This document shows positions 53,802 through 64,000 of a stretch of 64,000 bases of DNA, piece after piece. This stretch comes from Luidia sarsii (lineage: Eukaryota > Echinodermata > Asteroidea > Paxillosida > Luidiidae). Both the position numbers and the translations under genes were made by a program. The first letter of the stretch is position 1. Each line of letters starts with the position of its first letter. The stretch spans positions 10,699,580 through 10,763,579 of the forward strand of contig OX465120.1 in NCBI GenBank assembly GCA_949987565.1. Direction: 5' to 3'. The notes below the pieces were generated by a model. That model had not been told where the DNA came from. It was given only the letters and a program-made list of their open reading frames with translations, and did not search any database.

Positions 53802-56800
53802 CGCTCACGGTTGCTCTTCGAAAATCGTCCGCCTTTCCGAGTAGGTTTTCGTCACTTTATTGAATTATTTTTTGTTTATAATTGACGGGATGTATTAATA
53901 AAGTATATTAGTTCCTCGATTTAGGTTTTATAATTATTTAAGATGCTGTTAAGCTCCTGCTGGGATGTTAAATTCTATGATGAAGGGTTGCCAATACAGT
54001 CAGTAGAATTTGTACGGAGCCTTTGAACTTTGTTTTATTTTTAACTTTAACTTAAGTTTAATTTTTCAAGACAAACATTAAATACTTAAAACATTAAAAG
54101 TAACATTACTTATAAATAGAGGAGACTCGGTGATTCGATCCTAGCAGGACCCCTCTCAATCTTCAAAGACTTTTCCCTAGCTCTCTGCTGTGATTAAAAT
54201 GCCTTGCGAGAGTTAGTCCAAGTAACTTTGGACCCGACAAGTCACCCGACCCTCAAAATTTCAAAATTCGATATAAAAAAAAGGGTGACTTGTTGGATCC
54301 AAGTTACTCGGACTTGCGAGAGTAGAGACAGTTCGCAGCTCAGTAATCATTTTTAATTTAAGATTTTCCAATGAGGTCACTTTGAAATTGAACATGATTA
54401 AGTCAGTAATCAATGCCTGTGGGATGTAGTGTATTTCTGAATATTTTAATAAGGTTTATCGCAATTATCGGCAGAATCCCAATAATATACGGTACTCTTC
54501 CATTTGTATGCAGCATTTTTGCGTCACTGGTTTTTGTCGTTTTTTTTGGTCACGCCTCTTAATCAGGGAGTATACTGCGGCCAGTCTCGTGCGTCGTCGA
54601 TTCGAACCAGCGCCATGCCGGCACCTACCACCACTCCCTCACCCCCAAGGGGCGAGGCGGCCGGTCGTCCTTCAGCGGCACCGTGGCGGCCGTCTTCGGG
54701 GCTAACGGCTTCCTGGGCCAGTATGTCGTCAGTCGACTCGGTAAGACCAAGCCAGAGAAGACTTGACAGGTTTGCATGGTGGAAATACTGAGTGGGAGGT
54801 TTGCGGTGACACCGTGTAGCACTTCTCTTTCGAGAAGGAGTGTGGCTCTGAAAGGACTGCTGGATTCCAACTATCATCGATGTTAGCCTGATGAAAGCGC
54901 TGAACCATGTCCAATGATAGCAGTCCTCTGCCGACGGGCAGAGTACACACTACTCGAAACGTTGAGTTACCGGCTCTTTTCAAAGCCACACTTCTTCTCG
55001 AAATAGAAGTGTTACATGGTGTCACCGCAAACCTTCCACTTGGTTTTTCCACCATGTAAACCTTCAAGTCTTATCGCCATTCTCCCTGATGCAAAGAGTT
55101 ACCGGCTCTTTTCAGAGCCACACACTCCTTCTTGAAAGAGAAGTGCTACATGATGTCACCGCAAACCTTCCACTCAGTATTTCCACCATGCAAACCTTCA
55201 AGTCTTATCTAGGTTGCAACATTTTTGCATAAATTACCATAACAATCTTCTAAAACACTTTGACAATCAACAAAGTTGACAGAAAATGGAACTTGGTTGT
55301 CAGAAGAAAATTTGAAAACATTGTGACTAGTTTGATCAATTATTGATTAAAAAATGTCATCCCACAATGAAATGATGGTCGTTTTGAGGTTGTTGGTTTT
55401 TTTTTTCCTTGGGTCAAAGGTCGCGAGGGGTCACAGGTCATGATCCCCCACCGCTGTGACCACTACCACCTGATGCACTTCAAGGTCATGGGAGACCTGG
55501 GCCAGATCATGTTCAGGGTAGGTACCGTCTAGTGTTTGGAAGCCACTAAAAAGTACGGACAGAAATGAGAAGGCTTATCTGTTTATAATGCCAGTGATGT
55601 ATTATTTTCTTGTGTGGTCAAGCAGGGCCACCATATTTTTTTATTTTTTTTCGGTTGACTCAATGCGAACTCATCGTGCAAACCTTCCAATCTCGTCTGG
55701 AGTTACTGGCTCTTCTCCGAGTCGCACTCACTCTCACAAAAAGAGATTCTGCACATGGTGTCACCGCAAACCTCTTACCTTTTGAACCCACCGTGCAAAA
55801 CTTCAAATCTCAGAATCGCTACCTCTTCTCAGAGCCACATTTGCTCACAAACTTACAAAAGAGATTTCTTTGCCTTTTAGAGGGCCCTCTAACTCTTTTG
55901 AAAAGAGATTTCAGTCAAACAAACAAAGGAAAAACTGACTGGGAACCTTTGAGCAAATTGAACAATTTAAGGTGATATACAAAAATGTTGCAAACTGCTT
56001 ACTGACTAAAATCACCAAAATGCAAATCTTAAAAGTTAGTGGGCCTGACGTTTCGATCCTAGCAGGACCTTTCTCAAAGGCAGAGTGAAAAGTATAAATT
56101 GACAAATTGGAACATTAATCAAGTCCCGGTTCAAGTTCCGGACCAGTCAAACATTTTCTTTGCCAGTTTTATTTTTTAAGAGATTTTAACCCACCATGCA
56201 AACCTTCCAATCTTATTTCAATGATGATTTTGGTGTCTGCTTTCAGCAATGCAATCTGCGAGATCACGATCTGGTAGCGGATATTATGCAGCACTGTAAC
56301 GTGGTCATCAACCTCGTTGGAAAGGACTACCAGACCAGGTGAGGCTCTTTCCCCCTACTCGCCCCAATGGTAACTACAACAGTCGGTTCAATGGGTGATT
56401 TGATATCGTTTGACTGGATTGCGCTTTTTAAATTTGGGAAAATTCAGTGAGGTTTTGCCCCGCTCGACGTGATAAGCACTGTATGCTCAGTGTTTTGCCC
56501 GATGCCTGATGAAAAATATTCAGGCAGCTTGGGCGGGATTCGAACCCGCGATTCTAGCTTTCTAGTGCGGACGGATTAAGTTACCACTTGACCACCGAGC
56601 TGGTCGAGGTCGAGTGGCGGATTTGGGAAAAGTCGGCATCTCCGCTTAGCCGAATCTCTGACGCTAGCTGCGAATCTGTGTAGCGCCCTCTTTAGATTGC
56701 GTTATCCTCAATTTTTTTTCTTCTCTCGCGCAGGAATTTCACGTTTGAGGATGTCCACATCGAAGGGCCCCGCAACCTGGCCCGCATTGCCAAGGCAACG

Positions 56801-59800
56801 GGCGTGGCCCGCTTCATCCACGTGTCCGCCCTCAACGCGGATATGGGTTCACCCTCTAAGTTCCTGCGCACCAAGGTTAGTCTTACCCTGCAGCAGTTAA
56901 CGGTTGAATGCTTGTGACTAGCGCCCCCACCCCAGGTAAAAGACTAGTTGACTATTTGCGAATCGGCCCGTTTGTGTACGTCAGGCATGCAACTTTTCCG
57001 CGGATTTCCGTTTTTTTTAATACAGCCATAAACAAAAAAAATTGAGCGGGCGGGAGCCAAGTCAAGTGTATGCCGAGGTGTACGGCTGAATGAGTGTAAC
57101 CAAACAGGTCTGGGGCATTGCTATGGATGATTCTGTAGATGAAAAGTGCAAGTTTGTTCTTAATTCAGTACAATATCGAAGCTGATATTTCAGTATGATA
57201 TCAGTATGAAATGTTCACTGAAGCCAGTGAAGATACTTTTAGATTTTCCCTGTGGAGAACTATTCAGCCTATTGTCCTAGGTCTCCACAAGGCACTTGAT
57301 TCTCATACAATAGGATCCTCCATGATTTTAAATGTTTCTCCCCCCCCCCTGGAGGTTTAGCTGTCATTTTTTAAGGGCATTTCATATTTTAGTTTTTGTT
57401 TTTTCATCGCAGGCGGCAGGAGAGGTGGTTGTCAGGGAGGAGTATCCGGATGCAACCATCCTTAGACCTGCCCAGATGTTTGGCCGGGAGGATCGCTACT
57501 TCAACCACTTTGCCAGTAAGGGCCCCAGGGGAAAACCTTGCCCGCGAAGCAGAGTTCTAAAGTTCACCCAGATACTTAAAGGGTTTCTGCACTAGAAAGA
57601 GATGTGCTCCGTGGTGTAACCACAAACCTTCCACCATGCAAACCTTCAAATCTTATCGTCATTCTCCCTGATGCAAAGAGTGACCGGCTCTTTTCAGAGC
57701 CACACTCCTTCTTGAAAGAGAAGTGCTACATGGTGTCACCGCAAACCTTCCACTTGGTACTTCCACCATGCAAACCTTCAAATCTTATCGTGATTCTCCC
57801 TGATGCAAAGAGTTACCGACACTTTTCACAGCCACGCACTCCTTCTTGAAAGAGAAGTGCTACATGGTGTCACCGCAAACCTTCAACTTGGTACTTCCAC
57901 CATGCAAACCTTCAAGTCTTATCGTCGTTCTCCCTGATGCAGAGTGACCGGCTCTTTTCAGAGCCACACTCCTTCTTGAAAGAGAAGTGCTACATGGTGT
58001 CACCGCAAACCTTCCACTTAGTATTTCCACCATGCAAACCTTCAAATCTTATCGTGATTCTCCCTGATGCAAAGAGTTACAGGCTCTTTTCAGAGCCACA
58101 CTCCTTCTTGAAAGAGAAGTGCTACATGGTGTCACCGCAAACCTTCCACTTGGTACTTCCACCGTGCAAACCTTCAAAGTCTTATCCAGCTCTGTCGGGC
58201 TTGACCCTCGATCACATGACTCAAAACATTACCTGCAACGATTTGTCGCTTGTCTTTGTGGCTGTTTCGGGAGAACTGCGCTTTCCTGACTGTTTTTTTT
58301 TTCTTCTCACGTCTGTTTGCAGATCAGAGATTTTTTGGAGGCGTACCCCTGTACGGTTCTGCCAACAAAGTGGTCAAGAGACCAGTTTATGTAAGTACAC
58401 GGACAACAAGCCCACAGATTTTACCACCAGATCTTATTCTTCGAAGTCCTCCAACAGAATTCCTTGTCGCCTTTTTGGCAGGTATTTGATTTTTTAGAGA
58501 ATTCCTGACATTTGGCGTGCTTTTATTGTTTGTCATTTACCTTCCGTATCTTAACTTTTATTTTTTTTATTTTTTTTATTTTTTTTATTTTTTTTATTTT
58601 TTTAATTTTTTTTTTGGGGGGATGGGGGTTTATTAGGTAGCTGATGTTGCCCAAGCCGTCATGGAAACCATCCGAAATCCAGAAACGGCCGGAATGACCT
58701 TTGAACTCACCGGGTAAGTTGCGACCATCCTGCATCAAAGACTTAGGCCGAGTATTGGTTTTTATCAAAGGAAAAATTGAAGAATTTGATATTCAGTGAC
58801 AATTTGTGGTGTCAGTGTAGCTTTCTCAGTGCTTTGCTCGATTGCCAGGTCGGAAAAAAAGTCCAGGCGACTTGGGCAGGATTCGAACCTGCAGGCTAGT
58901 GCGGACGCGATCAGTGTCTACCTCGGGGGTAAATTTCACAAAGCCTTAACGTTCCATTGTATCTCAACTTACGATGGATAACCTGTTGTAAGTTGCGATA
59001 GCCAGTACGGTTTCTGTGCATCGCTCATCGTCTCTCGATCAGTTGTGAGTTACTATAAAATTTAACGTGAGCCCACTAAATTCTCGGGGAAAAATGAAAA
59101 ATTGTTGGATCATCTGCGGTAACTCTGTTACACTATCTTCTTCTTTATGCAACCAGCCCTAACGGCTACAAGCTGCCAGACTTGGTGGACTTCATCTACC
59201 GCGTGACCAGACGTCCGTACGTCCGCTACCCAGTCCCCAGGCCACTGCTGCGTCTGGTGGCCGGTATCCTGGCCAAGACGCCCTTTGAACCCTGGATGAC
59301 CCCTGACATCCTGGAGCTGGTAAGTCTCGGAGACTTCCCATGACCCCCCCCCTCTATTTTACGTGTTGCTTGTCTGTTTAGATCCCTCGGTTTACATTAA
59401 TTAATCGTATACATTTTCTATTGAAATGGGGGATTGCTACTCGGCAAGCTTTGCTTTTTAGCGACTGACTGACTGACTGACTGACTGACTGACTGACTGA
59501 CTGACTGACTGACTGACTGACTGACTGACTGACTGACTGACTGACTGACTGACTGACTGACTGACTGACTGACTGACTGACTGACTGACTGACTGACTGA
59601 CTGCCTGCCTGCCTGCCTGCCTGCCTGACTGACTGACTGACTGACTGACTGACTGACTGACTGACTGACTGACTGACTGACTGACTGACTGCCTGCCTGA
59701 CTGACTGACTGACTGACTGACTGCCTGACTGGTTGAGTGATTGATTGATTGATTACAATTGTATAACTTAGCTTGCTTATGGGCGTGTCTTTTTGCGTTT

Positions 59801-59978
59801 GTTCCCATAGCAACACTCCACGGAGAATGTCACCCCGGGCACGCCCGGCTTGGAGGATCTAGACATCACGCCCACCCAGGTGGAGATGGCCGCGATACGC
59901 GTCCTCCGTCGTCACCGCGCCGACCGCTACTTTGACCTCGGCATCGACGAGATCGAACCGGCCCCCACAGTCAAATAA
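53795..59978 (+). CDS. NDUFA9: NADH:ubiquinone oxidoreductase subunit A9 (complex I, 39 kDa)
   Basis: Accessory subunit of mitochondrial complex I that binds NADPH and stabilises the junction between the peripheral and membrane arms. Complete model: join(53795..53840, 54585..54740, 55420..55517, 56247..56338, 56734..56875, 57413..57515, 58323..58390, 58637..58713, 59157..59319, 59811..59978), 370 aa (human 377); all junctions are GT..AG and phase-compatible. It is an atypical short-chain dehydrogenase fold: an N-terminal presequence ([16 protein letters not shown]), then [10 protein letters not shown], the nucleotide-binding loop [12 protein letters not shown] (Gly54-Gly60), [50 protein letters not shown] and [13 protein letters not shown] near the end. 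The catalytic YxxxK of active dehydrogenases is not apparent, as is usual for this subunit. Divergent from SCYL2 and convergent with KRR1. Confidence 0.97.
54760..55215. mobile_element. Long foldback copy of the hairpin-bearing repeat
   Basis: In NDUFA9 intron 2. Left arm 54,765-54,855, right arm 54,955-55,075 in inverted orientation, then a direct second right unit to 55,210 with a perfect hairpin at 55104-55119. The interior holds ACTGCTGGATTCCAACTATC, a short inverted ACTGCT/AGCAGT pair and CGAAACGTTGAGTTACCGG. No ORF. This is the best view of a complete, non-autonomous element. Confidence 0.85.
55665..56200. repeat. Diverged hairpin-repeat unit plus a GGGCCTGACGTTTCGATCC element
   Basis: 55,675-55,900 is an old copy (GGTGTCACCGCAAACC kept, stem decayed). 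55,970-56,100 is one of the fullest copies of the second family: CTTACTGACTAAAATCACC, TTAGTGGGCCTGACGTTTCG, ATCCTAGCAGGACCTTTCTC, AAAGGCAGAGTG. NDUFA9 intron 3. Confidence 0.75.
56450..56630 (-). mobile_element. tRNA-derived SINE (family S1), best-preserved copy
   Basis: Minus strand: box A TGGTCAAGTGGTAAC, box B GGTTCGAATCC (perfect consensus), 3' tail GCCTGAATATTTTTCATCAG and GCATCGGGCAAAACACTGAG. Same arrangement as 27.66-27.84 kb. The long stretch between anticodon-like and T-arm regions suggests a Leu/Ser-type (class II) tRNA ancestor. Confidence 0.8.
57595..58195. repeat. Hairpin-bearing repeat array, five units (plus orientation)
   Basis: In NDUFA9 intron 6, in the orientation that would place the hairpins as histone-type stem-loops in the sense strand of the pre-mRNA. 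Perfect GGCTCTTTTCAGAGCC at 57686-57701, 57950-57965 and 58082-58097, each followed by ACACTCCTTCTTGAAAGAGA. One unit (about 57,818) is decayed. Confidence 0.9.
58800..58930 (-). mobile_element. tRNA-derived SINE fragment (family S1)
   Basis: Truncated minus-strand copy: GCAGGTTCGAATCCTGCCCA (box B) and the CAGTGCTTTGCTCGATTGCC tail region on plus. NDUFA9 intron 8. Confidence 0.6.
59458..59755. repeat. (CTGA)n microsatellite
   Basis: About 70 copies of CTGA with short CTGC blocks, in the last NDUFA9 intron, about 55 bp before the terminal exon. Confidence 0.95.
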
Positions 59979-59979
59979 A
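59974..59979 (+). terminator. AATAAA overlapping the NDUFA9 stop codon
   Basis: The stop codon context AAATAAAC contains the canonical polyadenylation hexamer. A second AATAAA at 60381-60386 is the more likely functional signal because it leaves room for a normal 3' UTR. Confidence 0.3.
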
Positions 59980-60633
59980 CAAGCCCCTTTAATCAAACAA
60001 ATCCCCAAAAAGCCATCAAATCTTGGCCTGAAAAGTAATCACTTTCCCCTGTTTTTCGGCGATCCCCCAAATTTTGCAGGGGATATTGTTTTGTCAGATC
60101 ACCAAGAATTTAAGATATTTATGTATCGAAAGTGCGTGAAGATAAATTGGTTTAAGGAGGTTTATTTCGCGACTGTATTAGGGCAGTTTTGTGTGGGAGT
60201 CTGCCGTCAAAATATTTGAATTTTCAAAAGTTAGGGGGCCTTTTTTGAAGTCAAAATTTGAAGATTTTTTTGGGGGGGGGGGGTTAAAAACGATTTTTCT
60301 TGTAAATACCTACATGGGGTGTGTGCAGGAGTGGCCATTTTTTTTTTTTTTTTTGAGACCAGCTTTTAGTGGCAATCCTTAATAAAAAATGGCCGCTGTT
60401 TAAGTCAACATTGCTTTGGCTCTTGCATATTCCCAGAATTCATGACTAGACAAGATTGCTTAGAAATGTGTTTTTGGATTGAATGAATGTGTGGCAATGA
60501 TGCCATGTAATCTGCCAGTTTACGAAAAAGGAAAAAGAACTCGAACTTTGCGATGAAAGATACTTTGCAAAATGAGTCTGTTTACGGGAATGGCATCTTC
60601 AAGAATGACACTGGATTATAATTCTGTACAAAA

Positions 60634-60639
60634 TTTATT
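60634..60639 (-). terminator. Candidate KRR1 polyadenylation signal
   Basis: AATAAA on the minus strand about 810 nt past the KRR1 stop; another lies at 60745-60750. If used, the KRR1 3' UTR would approach the NDUFA9 3' UTR but not overlap its coding region. Confidence 0.3.
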
Positions 60640-60924
60640 CATTGGAAAAATTACCTGCGATTCAGAGGGATTGAATAAATAGCTATGTTGTTTCCAAAAT
60701 GATATTTGAAGCTTGAGTCATATGTGTGAATTTTGTTTTTGTTTTTTATTGTTTGTATTTTGTGTGCAATGAGTTGGTAATATTTACAGAATCCTAACAC
60801 GGCCTTTTTTTTCACAAAAATCTTGAAAATAATTACGTTAGAGGATCGGCACAAATTAAAAATTGAACAAAAAGAGAAACTAAATGAAAAGAAAAACAAA
60901 ACTAACAAATTGAACCATCCACTC

Positions 60925-61180
60925 GTAATCACATGACTAAACATTCAGCCAATGGAAATCGTGATCCAGGTCACATGACAGTCTACCAACCAATGAAACA
61001 ACGGCTCCAAATCACATGACAGTTAATCGTCCAATGTAACGGCAGCTTCAAATCACATGACATAAAGAGTTGTGATCCAGATCACATGACAGTCAACCAA
61101 CCAATGAAATGACGGCTCCAAGTCACATGACAGTTAACCGACCAATGAAACGGCAGCTTCAAATCACATGACATCAAGAG
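60925..61180. repeat. About 40-bp tandem repeat with CCAAT and TCACATGAC motifs
   Basis: Repeating AATCACATGACAGT and AACCAACCAATGAAACGGC blocks, five to six times, between the NDUFA9 and KRR1 3' ends. Confidence 0.8.
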
Positions 61181-61445
61181 GGGTGACACTATCCAAGCCG
61201 ATATTCTGCAAACCCCAAAAGTCTGCTTTTAACTCTTCACGTCGACCTACCATAGTTCTTGAGCCCACAGTCCTGACATCTCAAGTAATGACAATGACTC
61301 CTCTTTCAATCGTTAATGAAACTTCCAGCGTCTTAAAAGGCGAATATACAAAATGGCCTCCGTATATCGATGGTACCAAGGCATTGTGGGATTCCCTCTG
61401 GGTTACCGTTCAAGCTCAGCTCTGTTGTGTCCAGTCCAAATCGCG

Positions 61446-64000
<2,555 letters not shown>

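Overview
This is a window from an animal nuclear genome. All five genes I can support are split by short introns with GT..AG ends and consistent phases, and the introns and spacers are full of minisatellites, tRNA-derived SINEs and small foldback elements. The protein set and the repeat style fit an invertebrate bilaterian. A deuterostome such as a cephalochordate, hemichordate or echinoderm is plausible, but the species cannot be fixed from sequence alone. I see no bacterial genes, viral genes, CRISPR arrays or complete transposase/reverse-transcriptase ORFs.

Layout, left to right. 1-4.1 kb: spacer with a hairpin-bearing repeat and a roughly 30-copy 49-bp satellite. 4.2-18.9 kb (+): an eight-exon gene for an intracellular ZU5-UPA-death-domain protein (UNC5-like) of about 1302 aa with tyrosine motifs in a long disordered tail. 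18.9-22.3 kb: spacer. 22.3-35.9 kb (-): complete ACSS3, the mitochondrial short-chain (propionyl) acyl-CoA synthetase, 16 exons, 702 aa. 36-38.7 kb: spacer. 38.7-52.7 kb (-): complete SCYL2, a clathrin-associated SCY1-like pseudokinase, 15 coding exons, 1028 aa, with a coding minisatellite in the last exon. 52.7-53.8 kb: a 1.1-kb head-to-head promoter interval. 53.8-60.0 kb (+): complete NDUFA9 (complex I accessory subunit), 10 exons, 370 aa. 61.4-63.3 kb (-): the last three exons of KRR1 (SSU processome). From 63.3 kb to the window end there is a purine microsatellite.

The genes do not form one pathway. ACSS3 and NDUFA9 are mitochondrial, KRR1 is nucleolar, SCYL2 acts in membrane traffic, and the ZU5/death-domain protein looks like a signalling adaptor. 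Human ACSS3, SCYL2, NDUFA9 and KRR1 all lie on chromosome 12, so the window probably samples an ancient linkage group.

The most unusual signal is a dispersed repeat family, found in every large intron region and spacer. Each unit carries a perfect copy of the metazoan histone-mRNA 3' stem-loop (GGCTCT-TTTC-AGAGCC) followed about 12 nt later by a purine-rich GAAAGAGA element resembling the U7-binding histone downstream element. At least 17 copies have an intact stem and loop. Two host exons (ACSS3 exon 14 and SCYL2 exon 12) also have partial intronic duplicates, one abutting this repeat family and one enclosed by inverted repeats, which suggests mobile-element capture of exons.
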